NCBI RefSeq assembly: GCF_016808335.1
Contig: NC_053136.1
Location: 6,244,531 to 6,308,530, forward strand
Direction of reading: 5' to 3'
From: Panicum virgatum
Lineage: Eukaryota > Streptophyta > Magnoliopsida > Poales > Poaceae
DNA: 64,000 nt
Shown here: piece after piece, positions 32,289 through 44,926 of the stretch
Layout: each line of letters begins with the position of its first letter
Position numbering within the stretch: position 1 is the stretch's first letter
Notes under the pieces: generated by a model
The model's input: only the letters and a program-made list of their open reading frames with translations
Databases searched by the model: none
What the model was told of the DNA's origin: nothing
Position numbers and translations under genes: made by a program

Positions 32289-34313
32289 TCAGTCAAAGAC
32301 GGCGAGCTTGTCGTACTCCGGCCCGGCGATGGCCTTTTCCATGACGGCCCGGGGGCTGATGACGCCGCCGCCGTCGAGGAACAGCTTAAGCAGGTTCTTG
32401 GAGAAGCCGCTGACGAGCGCCACCCCCTTCTGCCCGGCCTCCACCGGCACGGCCTTGGAGTCCCTCAGGTTCCAGAACACCACCTCCGGCACCGCCGCGC
32501 CGTACCCGGCCTCCGTGAACTTGCGCACGATCGCCTCGTAGTCCGTCTCCCACGGCTGCGCCGACGCCTGGTCGAACTCCATGTCGCTGAACACGAACAC
32601 GCGCCGCACCATCCGCTCCGGCGCCAGCTGGGCGCCGACGGCCACCTCGAGGATCTTGTCGAACACCGCCTGGAAGTCGGTGTTCATGCCCCAGTCCATG
32701 GTGCGGATGAAGCTTATCTTCTCGGGGAGGGTGTCGCCGGTGATCCGGTGGAGCTGGGGCCGCTCGCTGAAGGTGATCACGTGGCCGCGCCAGGGGTCGT
32801 CGCTGAGCTCGGACACGAGGAGGCCGAGCGCCACGCACACGTCCATGGGGATGCCGGACATGCTGCCGGACACGTCGCACACGGCGACGCAGTTGGTGAG
32901 CCTGCCGAGCGCGCGCATGTCGTCGACGACGCGCTGCCACTGCAGGTCGGCCACGCCGCCGTCGTTCTCGCCGCCGTCGCCGAGCGAGGCGATGATCTCG
33001 TGCGGGAGCAGCGCGCCCGCGGCGATCCGCTTCTTGCCGGACTTGACGTCGGCGAGGTAGGCGTTGAAACGGTCGGCGTCGTGCTTGAGGAAGAGGTCCT
33101 TGTAGTTCTTCATGGCCACGGACGCCACGCGCGTGTACGCCACCGAGTCCCACGCGCGCGCCGAGATGAAGACCTCGGGGAGCTTGAGCGCGCGGCGGAG
33201 CGGCACGAGCGCCGCCTTCCGGAGCCGCTCGCGCGCGCGGTACGCGTAGTGCTCGTCCGGGAGGTCGGCGGCGAGCTCGGGCGAGGAGCCCCTGGGGAAG
33301 AGGCGCCGCGCCACGGCCTCGCAGAGCAGCGTGGAGCGGTCGTAGGACGAGTCCAGCGACGGGCACCACTTGGCGGCGAGCGAGAACTCCCAGACCTTGC
33401 CGTCGGCGAGCTTGCGCATGTCCTCCGCGAGCAGGCCGGCGAAGAGGTCCGCCGTGCGGTCGTGCAGGAACCGGTAGGCCGGGTCGTTGCTGTACATCTC
33501 CACCGCCCTCGCCGCGGCCTCCGCTCTCCTGGCCCGCCGCACCGCCGCGGCCGCGGCCGCGAGCCCGCGGTCGCGCTCCAAGCTGGCCGCGACGCGTTCC
33601 TCGGTTGAGCCGGCGCGCGGGGTGTTGGGGCTGGCCCCGCGGCGCGGCCTGCAGCGGCTGCCGGCGCAGCCCCGGCCGCGGCGGCCGACGAAGCCGCCCC
33701 GAGCAGCGAGGCGCGCCTTCCTGCCGGGCGTCCTGGTGGACGCCCCGCCGTGCACGACGCGGTGAAGCAGCTCGGGGAGGTCCTTGAGGTACCCGAAGGC
33801 GGCGACGGGGCCGGCGTTGAGGGCCAGCGTGCGCGGGTGGCGCGCGTGGAGCCAGAGCGCGGCGGCGTAGAAGCCCTCGCGGTCGGACTTGCCGCTGCCG
33901 CGCACGCCGCGGAGGTTGGCCACGAGGCGGAGCGCGGTGGCCGGGTCGACCTCCCATGCCGCCGCCAGGAGCGACGCCACGGAGGCGCCCGGCGTGCCGG
34001 GCACCACGTGGAAGAAGAAGTCGAGGCAGGGGTCCCCCGAGGACGCGAACGTCGGGGAGAGGTTCTCCGTGAGCGCCTTCCCGCCCGGCCCCGCCGCCGG
34101 TGCCGGCGCCGCGGGCTTGTTGAAGCCGGCGTCCATCAGGTCCAGGAACTCCTCCCCCGTCGACGCTGCCGCAGCAGCAGCCGGCGCGGCATCCGTGGTG
34201 GCCCGCGCCGCTGCGTGGCGGGCCTCGGGTGGGCCGACGAGGATGTAGGCGGCATCGGCCGCGGCTGCTGCCATCTGCTGCAGGGCGGAGGATCCGGGCC
34301 TCAAGGGCCTCAC
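32289..34313 (-). CDS. DUF2828 protein with C-terminal von Willebrand A-like domain
   Basis: A single uninterrupted frame encodes 674 residues, or 660 if translation starts at the second Met (34271), which begins an Ala-rich MAAAAADAAYILVGPP stretch. Residues ~90-470 form the DUF2828 body: LDFFFHVVPGTP, TALRLVANLRGVRGSGKSDREG, LWLHARHP. Residues ~475-640 are a vWA-like fold with a metal-ion-dependent adhesion site: DVSGS (about 480-484), MNTD (about 543-546) and FSDMEFD (about 575-581). The family occurs in plants, fungi and giant viruses and has no settled function; some members are annotated as stress-related. The intronless structure and very GC-rich codons fit other grass members. A TATA run lies upstream. 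Confidence 0.92.
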   Translation of the reverse strand: MRPLRPGSSALQQMAAAAADAAYILVGPPEARHAAARATTDAAPAAAAAASTGEEFLDLMDAGFNKPAAPAPAAGPGGKALTENLSPTFASSGDPCLDFFFHVVPGTPGASVASLLAAAWEVDPATALRLVANLRGVRGSGKSDREGFYAAALWLHARHPRTLALNAGPVAAFGYLKDLPELLHRVVHGGASTRTPGRKARLAARGGFVGRRGRGCAGSRCRPRRGASPNTPRAGSTEERVAASLERDRGLAAAAAAVRRARRAEAAARAVEMYSNDPAYRFLHDRTADLFAGLLAEDMRKLADGKVWEFSLAAKWCPSLDSSYDRSTLLCEAVARRLFPRGSSPELAADLPDEHYAYRARERLRKAALVPLRRALKLPEVFISARAWDSVAYTRVASVAMKNYKDLFLKHDADRFNAYLADVKSGKKRIAAGALLPHEIIASLGDGGENDGGVADLQWQRVVDDMRALGRLTNCVAVCDVSGSMSGIPMDVCVALGLLVSELSDDPWRGHVITFSERPQLHRITGDTLPEKISFIRTMDWGMNTDFQAVFDKILEVAVGAQLAPERMVRRVFVFSDMEFDQASAQPWETDYEAIVRKFTEAGYGAAVPEVVFWNLRDSKAVPVEAGQKGVALVSGFSKNLLKLFLDGGGVISPRAVMEKAIAGPEYDKLAVFD

Positions 34314-34458
34314 TTGAGCCTGGGCTCAAGACAACTGACACGCTTTGACTGCGAGTGAGGAGTGTATGATCTCTGGGCTTGAGGGCTTTGGGCTTGGGCT
34401 TTATGAGGGTTTTAGGGTCGAAGGCTTGTGATGGAGATGGAACCCGAGACAGGAGGGG

Positions 34459-34466
34459 ATATATAT
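34459..34466 (-). promoter_or_regulatory. TATA box of the DUF2828 gene
   Basis: ATATATAT in the minus-strand context CCCATATATATCCCC lies about 150-190 bases upstream of the candidate start codons. It precedes a leader rich in CTCAAG. Confidence 0.55.
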
Positions 34467-35303
34467 GGGGCAAGGTTTCGTGGCAGGCAAGGATGTTTGG
34501 GTCGGTGAGATCGAAGAACCGACTTGAAAGACCTGGGTATCGTGTCCATCGACACTGCATTTGTTTTTGTCCGGCTCGTTCAGACTGGCTTCCACGTCGT
34601 GTGATCCAAGGATCGCGGCGTTGACATTTGCTCGCCGAGGAGGGCACCTCGCCTTCCCAGGGAAGCCAGCATCGCCCATTCGCTCGTGGACATCTGTAGA
34701 AATTCTTTCAATCTTGAAGGTGATTATGCTGGGTTTTGCAGCCTCGTGATTCGAACATGTAACGCCCGCATGATTTGAATATAATTGTAGGCTATTTGGA
34801 AGTTGGAACTACTTAATGACAGCGAGCAAATGGGCAGTATTCAGTTCGAGTTAACCATTAGCAGTTCTTCATTTTTCTTATCGTTTACCATTTTTCTTGC
34901 AGCCCATTCTGGTTAATGACAGCGAGCAAATGGCAATCAGAACCAGTAGTTCCAGTGTAGCACTGTAGCATAACGGACTTACAAACTGAACTAAATACTA
35001 GCATACCCCACTGATAATCACTAGTAATTGAAGGTTTTTTTATTAAAAGTTAACTCAAACTGAAACAGCAAACGGATGCTAGCTGAAAGAATATCCAGTC
35101 TGCTTGAACGAGGATGATGCCTAGCATCAGTAGCTGAGTCTATTTACACCAGCGAAGCTGATCATATATACAGGCATGACGTAAACAAGCAACTGCAAAT
35201 CAAGAGTCTATGACAATAAATTTCAGTATATGTACACTTGAGAGTTTTTCTCCCTTCATTTCTGCAGCCAATTGTCAGGCAGGATCAGGAAGCTCTTTCG
35301 TTT
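34467..35303. other. Intergenic between DUF2828 and ATG11 genes
   Basis: This holds the DUF2828 upstream region and the presumed ATG11 3' UTR. The phrase TTAATGACAGCGAGCAAATGG occurs twice (near 34814 and 34914) as a short direct repeat. No gene is seen. Confidence 0.45.
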
Positions 35304-38300
35304 TTAACGGACGGGGTCGGGCAGCATGGCAACAGTCACCACGAAGTACTCGCAGCCCGGGGACAGGTTGTAGGGGTTCAGCGCGGAGGCGGGCGACCGG
35401 CGGCCGCCGCTGCTATCAGGGCGTGGAGCTCCTCCCATCTGGTCCGGGCGCGCTACGCGCCGCTCAATGTGAACAATCTGACCGATTATGTAGGCTGGGT
35501 GCCGCGGGTGCTGCTGGGTGAAGAGGGCGACAGATTCCTCAGACAGGTAGTAGTTTGAGCAGTTCCGGTTAATCGCTTCATAGTGCCCAGCAGGATTCTG
35601 GAAGAAGATGGCGAGCTCATGGACTTCGAAACGGCCAAAGGATATCTTCTCCTTGCTGGCCTGTTAAACAGTTTTCCAGGAAACACCACAGCAAATTGTT
35701 TGTTAGCGCAATTAGCAAAAATGTAAGAGGTTCAATCCATCAGCCATGGGAATTCATTGCTAGATGCAGGACTTCAGTTAAAAAAAATAAGTATCTCATG
35801 AAGTCAGATTTGATGAATTCATTCTTCTACCATATTCAAGATGAATTTTTCTTTGTGAATTCATCATGTGTAAAATAGTAAAAGACATGAATTTTGTAAC
35901 TGTATAAGCTACAAGACAAACCTGTTTTTCATGTTGAAGTCTATTATAGAGATTCTTAATCTGCTCTTTCTTCTCATCCAAGTCTTTTGCGATAGCTCCA
36001 TGTGCTGCCTGCACAGCTGAGTAGCGGTCTAGCATCTCACCACTCTGTCGAGTCAGGAAAGCAACTTTTTCCGCCAGGATCTTGATGCATAGTTGAAACT
36101 GAACAGTGGTATCAGCTTCATCCTTCTTTACAGAGCTGGAACAAAAGAACAAGACAATTTAAACATCAGAACTGCAATAGTCTACCATAGTTATTCCCTC
36201 GGAAAAATTCACGACTTACTATGATGAACAGTAAATATGCAGATAACAGCAACACAATACCTGCCTAAGGAGACAGCCAAAGAATGCAGTGACTCTGCAA
36301 AGCTAGTCACGCCTGGTGCAGTGACGCAACTATTTAGTCTCTCAAACAGACCATGTATCCTCAGAGCAGATGACCGCAGAGCATCATACTCAACAGCCCT
36401 TCTGTCAGCTGAACATTTGTTGGTACGTGCCTCTTCTCTTGCCTCATGTAAGCAATTTTCAAGATGTGCACAATTCATCTACACAAAAATATGTAGAAGA
36501 TGCAACAGAAAAAATAAGAATACAAAAGACAATCAACTTGCACGAAGTAGTAAAATCAGCTTAGATTTTGTATGACTAACCTGAGATTCATCAAGAAGAC
36601 CCCGAGCGTGTTCAAGTTCTTCCTTCAGAGAGTTAACCTCATCTGTCATAGCACTAAGTTTACTTTCAGTTTCACCCAACTGTTTTGATTTTTCATCGAG
36701 GGCATTTTGCAGCTCTGACACAAGGAGCTCCTTATTCCTCAACTCTAAGGAATGATGATCTTCTACAGGAACATCAGAAGTGTCAGCCATAGTAAGTTGT
36801 GTCAACATTCGTCCTTCCTTATCGATGCTAACAATCGTATGTTCATTATCAGTGTCACGCGGCAATTCTGTCATGAAAGCATCCAGATTAGTACATGCGA
36901 CTGAATCGAGCAACTGCAAATTCAGTGCACCAGAAATATCGGTCATATTCTCATCGCCACCTTCTGTTTGTTTTGATGGCTGTTCAGATGTTGAAGATGC
37001 CTCATCCATGGCCACACTTGATTCATCCCGTATCTGGGTTTGCCTGCCTCCAGACACATCCAGGTTGCAGTTATTACTTTTAAATGCAGAAAGAAGGGAA
37101 TCAGATGTGCCTTTGCTTCCTGAAACCATGTGGCTTTGCATGTACTGGTTAGCTAGCCGTTCCTCAAGATCCTGGATTCGCTTCTCATATGACAAGCATT
37201 TTTCCTTATTTGCAGTGAGCAATGACTTAAGCTGGTTAGCAAACTCATCCTTTGCAACAAGTGCCTCAGCAGTTTTTTCCCTTGCCTTTTTCAGTACAGA
37301 ATCAATCTGCCCTTCATCAATGGATTCATACCCATATTCAACACCAAGATGGCAGAGAGTTGCAATTGCAGAAGCAAGCTCTGCTTTTAACCTGGCATTC
37401 TCCACTTCTAACTTACTAGTTCCTGCGATATCGATAGTGTCATGGTCCCCCAGGAAATCTTGGAAATCCATCTTATCATCAGCTCTCAGAGGATTTTGCT
37501 CAGATTTATTCAAATTTCCGCTGGTACTAGAATTGCTCAGTGAGGACTTGGGTAACTGTGATCTCTCAGATTTCAGAAAAGACCCCACTAGAGACTGGGG
37601 AGCAAGCTTTTCGACATCATCAACATCAATGGGAAGTAGATCACGATCAAAAGGAGCGACTTTTATGTCACACTGGCTTGGAGAATCGAAGAGTCCCATG
37701 GAACCCATGATATCATCTGGAATGTACTTGACCCATGTCCTATAGAAATCCTCGCGTCTTGCTTTCTCAGTTTCACACTCCGTTGCCAACTTTTCGGCAT
37801 ATGTTCCAGCCAATCCAGTATACAGCTTAAAATAAGAGTGCCTACGTGCTACCTCAGCAAGGCAAGCTCTATATGCATGACCCAGGCCACTGACTATTTT
37901 CAGGTTAGCGAAATCATCTTGATGACTCATCCCCTCCTCGAATGCAATGACCTCATTCATAATGTCTCTGATACTCATCTGAGTAGATTTTACTCTTTGC
38001 ATGGAAACATGGACCAATGTAATCATTTCATTCTTTTTGTCTCTGCATTTCTCAAGTAATTTTGTAAGCATGTGATCAAAATTCCGTATTCTGGGCAAGT
38101 TATCCTTTTCATGTACTTCATAGATGCGACCAACTGCTGAGACTGCGTCATGAGGACGGAGAGAAGCAGATAATTGGCAGCTTGAACAATCATCAACAAG
38201 TTTCTTTGAAGTATCAACATCTTTGCTGCAAGACAAAAGAGTTTTCAGCATACAGTGTGGTCTAACCATAATCACGGGGAATGGCTGAAGAAATGGGTAA

Positions 38301-39627
38301 TTAAGAAAGAAGCAAGCCCTTTGATAAGCTATTTGTAGCAACAGCCGAAAGCCATAAATAATCATCGCTAGCATATCCTCATAAGTCGTAACCATCTTGT
38401 AACACAGAACATTAAGTTCATATGCATTTGTTAAACTGCTATCACTAAACCAAAATATACATATATATAAAAGGATGGCGCTGATAGTTTTAAGCCAACC
38501 TGTTATCTCAATGATAAAATGACTAATCATTTATCCAATCTAACCCATTTTCCATTTTTTTTTAAATAGTAAGAAGTCATTTAGATGATTCAGACCAATC
38601 TCTCACAGTAGAAATGAACAGTTCCTAGTGCTTCTCAGATAACAGCAACATAAACAAAGGCTAACCTTAGAGATTGCATGATACTCTTCTGCTCACTAAT
38701 GACTCCCTGATGCTCTTTTATCATCTTCTCAAGATCCTTGCACCCACTTGAGCTCATAACATTTAATAAGTTATCCACCCTCTTCTTTATCTCCAAGAAG
38801 TTTGCCTTCAGCTGGGACACCTTCATCTCAAACTGCTTCTGTGAGCTGAAGCACCCATCCGCCAATTTCCTCATGTCATTCTCCTTGAGAAGGTCCAGCA
38901 AGCACTGCCTCCCCTCGCATTGCAGAGCTGGGTGCAGCCTAACAGCGTGCAGCCTCTGCAAATCTCTCTCAAAATTGTTGAGCAGCTCCATGTGTGCGCG
39001 GTGCTGCTGCGAGAAGCACCGGATAAACTCTGAATACCGCTGTGAGAGCTTCCTGAATGTGTGCTCCAGGCTGCTCCGGGCTGTGCCCAGTGCTCGCTCC
39101 TGGACCTGCTGCTCCCGCAGCAGCCGCTTGCACCGCTCAAACTTCGCATCACTACATCGGTACACTGCATTGGCAACCTGAAAGTGGTACCTGAACCTGA
39201 TTTCGTAAGACACCAGCGCCTTCAGTGCAGGGTCGGCAGACACCTCCACCGGCGGTGAGTCCTGTGGCCGAGGCGGCGGCGGAATCTCTGGCTCCGGGAT
39301 GTCAATGGACTCGGGTGGCGGGGGGCGGGAGTCAGCCAGGAGGCGAACCTTGTTGTAGAGGAAGACCTCGCGGTCGTCGCGCGGGAGGCTGTAGTAGGCG
39401 AGAGTGTGGGCGCTGTCGAGGGGGGTGTTGCCGTAGAGGAGGCGTTGGTCGCCGGACGGGATGCCGCACCATTGCTCGATGCACTTCTGGATGGTATCGA
39501 CGAGCGTGTTGCCGAAGCACTCGATCTCCAAGGTGTGGCCGTTCTCCGCCACGTGCACCAGCAGCTTCTGCCCCAGCGGCACCGCCTCCTCCGCGCCGCC
39601 GCCCGTCACCGCCGACCCGGAGCTCAT
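35304..39627 (-). CDS. ATG11: Autophagy-related protein 11 scaffold
   Basis: Five exons join to 1131 residues: 39627-38666, 38225-36581, 36478-36261, 36135-35922 and 35660-35304. The N-terminus has a ubiquitin-like-looking segment (LLVHVAENGHTLEIEC through DDREVFLYNKVRLL). Then comes the long ATG17/FIP200-like helical region, including YTGLAGTYAEKLATECE and the FYRTWVKYIP motif. A central coiled coil runs from LEVENARLKAELASAI to SLKEELEHARGLLDE. The C-terminal ATG11 domain starts at KISFGRFEVHELAIFF and ends with PGCEYFVVTVAMLPDP. In Arabidopsis, ATG11 (1148 residues) bridges the ATG1-ATG13 kinase complex to ATG8-decorated membranes and promotes phagophore formation and mitophagy. All exon phases agree and no stop interrupts the frame. 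Confidence 0.96.
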
Positions 39628-40340
39628 CTTCCCCGCAATTCAACTCCAACAATTTGACCTTTCCTGTTCCCTTCCTTGTTTAGCTTCACGCAGTTCGGAT
39701 TAAATCTACAGTACCACCATACCACCAAACGAAGCAACAACCGGACGGGCACAGTTCAACACGAAACACCAAACTCTTTAACCTCTCCGGCAGGACAGCC
39801 TCCGCCCGTCCAAGAAGAACACGAGCCAACCCCCGCCCGCCCAATCGCCGGAAGCTGCGGCCTTTCCTCCCACGCCTCCGAACAGACGCGCCCAATCCTT
39901 ATCTCCCAACAGGAGCAGCCGGAAGGCGGCGGATTTCTTGGAATTCCGGCGAGGGACGGGTATTCCGCGGGCGGGATCGACGCCTCCTGGCCCAATTAAC
40001 CCCGGTTCACCACGCCCGCACGGATTCGGGCGAGGAGAAGTTTGGGATTTCTTGATTAACAGACGGAGGCGACCTCCGGGGAGCAACCCAACTCTCCTCC
40101 GATCACGTCTGGGTTTGATTCGGTCGCGGAGGGGGTGGAGCGGAAACCAAGGAACCGGGGTGGGATTTATCTACTACTCCGTGTGGGAGGGGAGATTGAC
40201 GAGCAGTAGCGTTAGCATCAGGGAGACGAGGAGATGAGGGAGAGGAAGACGAGGACGGCGAGGGGAGAAAGAACAAAAAGGAAAATAAAGGGGGCGAATA
40301 GAAAAGTGGACCAAGCCACCGTCTGGACTCCGGAGATGGA
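39628..40340 (-). promoter_or_regulatory. ATG11 leader and promoter region
   Basis: The GC-rich DNA upstream of the ATG11 start contains the presumed 5' UTR. At 40195-40300 it includes a purine-rich GGGAGACGAGGAG / GAGGAAGACGAGGACGG tract, typical of grass leaders on the opposite strand. No TATA box stands out. Confidence 0.4.
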
Positions 40341-42865
40341 GTATAATAATATTATTATTGCGAGAAGTTTTCAGGGTGGTCCTTCTAGATTCCGGAATTG
40401 ACGTGTGCGTGAATTATTGGAGAAGGGTTGGCTTTGCTTCCTCCGGAAGGGTGGCGGTGAAGGCGCCTGTAGCCTGTAGGATGTACCAAGCTACACAAGC
40501 ATGGCTTTGTTCATAGGAAGGCCTTTTTTTTTTGGACGAGGTTGGTGCGTGAAACACGAACATCGAGTATAAAAATGATTTGTCGTATGATACAGATTGA
40601 TATGGTAGTTAAGTTTTGACTAATTTAAACCAGGATGATTGTCGTAGCATACCTTTGTTTCATTCCGCTCTAGCCTACACATGTTTATTAGTTAGTATCG
40701 CAATTATTATATTATAACTGATAAATTCTATAATAGTAATAAAGAATACTACACCTTCGAGTCCAAAATGATGTCACATATTTAGCTAACTTAAACATTT
40801 ATAAATTCCTGTCAATTAACAAATACTAGGTGGTGCTTATTTTACGAGTATTTTTAAATTGTTTTTGCACTGCAGGATTCATGTCAAGTACTGTCAAGAG
40901 AAATATACATAGGTTCACAGTATCTTTTTCACGTATAGCAGGTTGCTTTTTCTAGTCTACTATAGGAGGAAAAACGGACATTGGTAAGCACCGGGGGAAA
41001 CCGAAAACGTTTGCCCCGTGGATAGTTGAAGTTGGACAAAAGTTATTCCAACTGCTTTACTTGCGTCTTTCCAATTTCTGGGTCAAACATCAAAACTATA
41101 ATATTAATGTTTGGAATTGTTAATAAGCGAGTAACCAAAATTGGAAATTTGGAATGCATTGAATGAATCTTTGTACTCCTCCGTCCTCTAATATAAAGCA
41201 TTCTAGCAATTTTAATACAGATTAAGAAAGAGAAGAAAAAACGTATTGTACTTTTCAAAAGTATAGAAATTAAATAATTTTATTTAATAATACTTCAATA
41301 GTAGGACTGCACATTGGCTACTGCACGCACTATCATCCGTTCATTTCTTAGGTGGAGAGTTCATGAGACTAATTGCTACAGTAATATCCCTGCTGAACTC
41401 GGCTGCTACTGTTCTGTGCAGATTCCGAACGTTGAAACCTGATCCGACGGTCTTAGTCAAGTCGCCGTCACGCTAGGGCGCTCCGCATGACACGCACGCG
41501 CTACTAAAAGATCAGAAGATCATCGGAAAGAATATCAGAAGTCCCCGAATATTCGTGCAACTAAAAAAAAGTACATTCGTGAACCGATCTACCAAACGCT
41601 CATGCTCAGAAGGATCGCGCACGCACGTGTCGCGTACGTATATACTTGCATATGGAGAGAGTTTGTTCTGAATTTTACACAAACTATGCCGAATTCCCGT
41701 AGTTTCGAATTTTCGATTGGTTTACGCCTTTATATACGGCACATATCGACATGCCAAAAACTTGACGAAATTGAATAATCGTACCAAAGCGCTACTTCCC
41801 AGTGGATGGATAACCATGGCGAATATAGAAGTTGCTATCAAAGCAAATAATAAACTAGTAGTACATTATGATCATCGACGCTTTGCTTGCTAATCTGATT
41901 GAGTCTCGTAGATAGCTAGGGTAAACAACGGCGAGCGGATGAGCACGCCAGCGAGCTGAGGAACCCATTCCATTTCTAGACAGCGCGCCCACGTTAAAAC
42001 CAGCAGCCCCCTTTCACCAGTTGAGCAAGCAAGGACGACCACCAGCCCGTGTGGGGTCGCCGGGTGGGTCTCTCTCTGCTGCTACAAGTGCTAGCAAGCA
42101 AGCCGATGAATGGATGGAGCTGGTTGACACACGCTCTATTCGGTTGACTGTGGCTGGTGCTAATTTATTGTGAAAGAAAAATACTACTGACTGACTGGTG
42201 GTTAGTGTTGGTTTGGTGTGAGAGAAAAACACTGTTGCTTGATTGCAGCCGGATAAAGTGAGCAAAGTGCAGGTGCTTATCGTTGGTGCCATCAACGCCA
42301 TGTTATGCTTCGCCCAACATGGACATAGCGACAGGCTTCACATTAAGGATGAGGATGAAAATGTTTATTGGGGTTAGCTAATTAATTACCATGATATACT
42401 AATTTAGTTCATTTTTCATTCTAAATTATTTTCCTAAAATGCTATTTTAGTTTATTTTGTTAAATTTTTAGATTAATTTGATGACCCAAAATATATATAA
42501 TTTGCATCGCTACTTCACATGGATGATCCATTGCCTAGCTCTGGTCCCTTTCTAAGCTCTAGTAATGTTGCCATGTTGAAACAGATCAAGTTTGTGGTCA
42601 CGGCGGATGCTGGATGCATGCATATATTAAAAATCGAGATTTATGGTGTCATGGCAAAGCTTATGCATGCATCGTGCTCTTTGCAATTTGGCTGAACAGC
42701 TGCACTCGTAGTACAACAGCTCGCCTGCCGGCCACTTCCAAATCTCGGGAACAATCTGGAATGTTCCAGAACAATCTAGAATGTTCTAGGTCTATTTTTC
42801 TTTGATTTTGGGCCTCCGCGCACTCATTTGGGTCCACTTGTTTTGGGCTCCTGGGCTGATCAAGC
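40341..42865. other. AT-rich intergenic DNA with MITE fragments
   Basis: No gene is recognised. About 41175-41300 begins like a Stowaway end (CTCCTCCGTCCTCTAATATAAAGC) without a clear partner. About 42120-42260 has Tourist-like TTGGTTTGGTGTGAGAGAAAAAC. Other sequence is unassigned. Confidence 0.4.
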
Positions 42866-42874
42866 TCGAGTCGG

Positions 42875-43228
42875 GCGTCTTTTTTATTTTTGTATTTTTC
42901 AAAAAAAAATTACAGAAATATATTTTTGGTTTTAGATTTTACAATTCTATCTTACCGCCTGGCAGAGGGGCGGCAGGGGGCCTACCGCCCGACAGGAGGG
43001 CGGTAGGGACCTATATGTAAATAAAAATAATTTTTTTTGCGCAGAGGTCCTTGGCGGGAGCCTGCCGCCCCACCAGTTGGCGGCAGGGGGCCTTCCCTCT
43101 GCGTCCTCATTTTCTGCCCACGAGATCCAGAGAGGGGAGAGGGAGAGAGGAGGGGTGAGGGAGGTAATTCCACCGGCGAAGCCCTGCCGGATTTTGGATC
43201 CAAACCGCAGGTAACCAATATTTCTCAA
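42875..43228 (+). repeat. MULE left terminal inverted repeat
   Basis: It runs from GCGTCTTTTTTATTTTTG to GTAACCAATATTTCTCAA. It carries the leader exon of the transposase gene, with the donor at 43210/43211. The leader segment GAAGCCCTGCCGGATTTT also occurs in the left repeat of the PMD/GRF element. Confidence 0.9.
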
Positions 43229-43381
43229 CTTTGTCATTCCAGATTTTTTGTATGTTTAATTTTATGATTAATATTTTTTATTATTGTAAGCACTTAGGGT
43301 TCGGATTAATGGTTATAATTGAAGTCATAGTATATTTGTAGATATTAGATTAATTAAAATGAAGCCTTTGCATGGCCAGAT

Positions 43382-44647
43382 ATGTCGAGTAAACTGGCAT
43401 TTCAAGTTCATTACGTTGATTTCTATAGAATTACTCATGATTCCTATGGAGTAAATCTATCAGCATGGGAAAGAAGACAGTACAGTCTAGATAAACCCCT
43501 AGAGAGGAGTTTTGAGTCCATACGGAAATGTCTTCACAGGATGTTCAATGTGAATCCAAAGACTCATTTGCTTACGATTCATACCTTGACTTCCTGGGAA
43601 ACTAATGGGGATTTCTGGGAGTTGACGCATATAAGTAGTACGGAAGAATGACAACATTACATGCACGCAGCTCTTGAAAGTGGGTGGCCTCTCGCAATGG
43701 TAATTCAGATTCACCAGAAGACCGGTGATTTAGATGAAGGGTCAACACACACAACATCTGACTGTAATGAAGAGATGGAAGATGATAAAGAAGAAGAAAA
43801 GTGGATTGATGGTGCGCCTAAAGAGAAGTGGTCACTTCTGTATGACACAGATGGGAGACGTTATGGGATCGAGACGACCAACCATGCTGAATGTTACAAT
43901 ATGGTAATGCGTCGTGTTCGTGGATTTCCTCTTGTTGGCATTGTTGAGTTCATCATGTATGGATGTATAAGGTATTTTCGGGAGCGATACGCATCAGCCG
44001 CTCCCTTACTTAATGATCCAGGAGTGCATTTTTGCAGAAGGGTCAATGAGTACATGGAGAAAAAAATTGAAAAGGCTCGATTCCACTCAGTCATATCGAT
44101 GGGCACAAAGGAGCAAAGATTTGAGGTATCATACAGGGACAGGACCGGACAGGGTATCCGCAGACAAAGGGTAATTCAAGAAGGTTTGATAACCATTGAC
44201 GGGAGCGTGTTCTGCCGATGTCAGAAGCCAAAGGTGCATCACTTACCATGCTCCCATGTCATCGCGGCTTGTTCTGTATCTGGGTTAGATGCTGCGTCCT
44301 ATGTTTCTCAATATTTCACAAAAGAAGCCGCAGCACAGACTTGGTGTCATGAGATATACGGCATCGGCATTCTAGGCCCATTCACTCAAAAAAATCCTCA
44401 TCCAATGCTCATCCCTGATGCAGCTACGAAGCGGGGCATAGGCCGACGACAGACACGTCGGATCCGGAACGGAATGGGCGAGTGCGAGGCTGGAAAGAAG
44501 AAAAAACATTGCAACTTGTGTGGAGCGGACGGTCACACTTACAAGAAGTGCCCACAGCTTTCAGTACCTACTGCTGCTGCCGAGGCTGGACCTTCCGGGA
44601 ATCCGACGGATGGATCGACTCCACCTACAAGAATTCGCCGCATCTAG
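43382..44647 (+). pseudogene. MULE transposase (mudrA-like), core deleted, one stop
   Basis: The frame from ATG 43382 to TAG 44647 spans 422 codons. It is interrupted only by TGA at 43649-43651, where Trp is expected before QHYMHAALESGWPLAM. The first ~140 codons are the N-terminal region. Then an acidic EEMEDDKEEE run joins directly to WSLLYDTDGRRYGIETTNHAE, which normally lies after the DDE catalytic domain. About 300 or more residues, including all catalytic acids, are therefore absent. The C-terminal part keeps a SWIM zinc finger (FCRCQKPKVHHLPCSHVIAAC) and a CCHC knuckle (CNLCGADGHTYKKC). A plausible leader intron runs from 43211 to an acceptor at 43377-43379. Confidence 0.9.
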
Positions 44648-44926
44648 TTGTGCACATAACAGCTTGCAATGTATTTGTGTGTACGAAACTAAATATATTA
44701 TGTATTTGTCTCGAATTTGGTTGTAACGAATGAAACCTTCAATGTAATATGTTATGTGGTATTTTGTTTAACGTTCTATTTATATTTCGTTCATTGTATC
44801 TTATGTGGTATTGTATCATAAATATAATCATTACAATCAAACATATAAGTATTGCAATTAATGGTACAGGCGTCCCGTCATAATTTACATCACAATCTAA
44901 AACTGATGTCCATCATATGTTACAGA

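Noticed and set aside
32181..33608. 475-residue plus-strand open frame
   Set aside because: It is the antisense shadow of the DUF2828 gene. Its composition is His/Arg/Val-rich with no family motif, while the minus strand has clear domains.
32386..34647. 753-residue minus-strand open frame
   Set aside because: Out-of-frame reading of the same GC-rich DUF2828 gene. It is Arg/Pro/Gly-rich and without domain signatures.
36780..37745. 321-residue plus-strand frame
   Set aside because: Antisense to the large ATG11 exon; Ser-rich with no motif.
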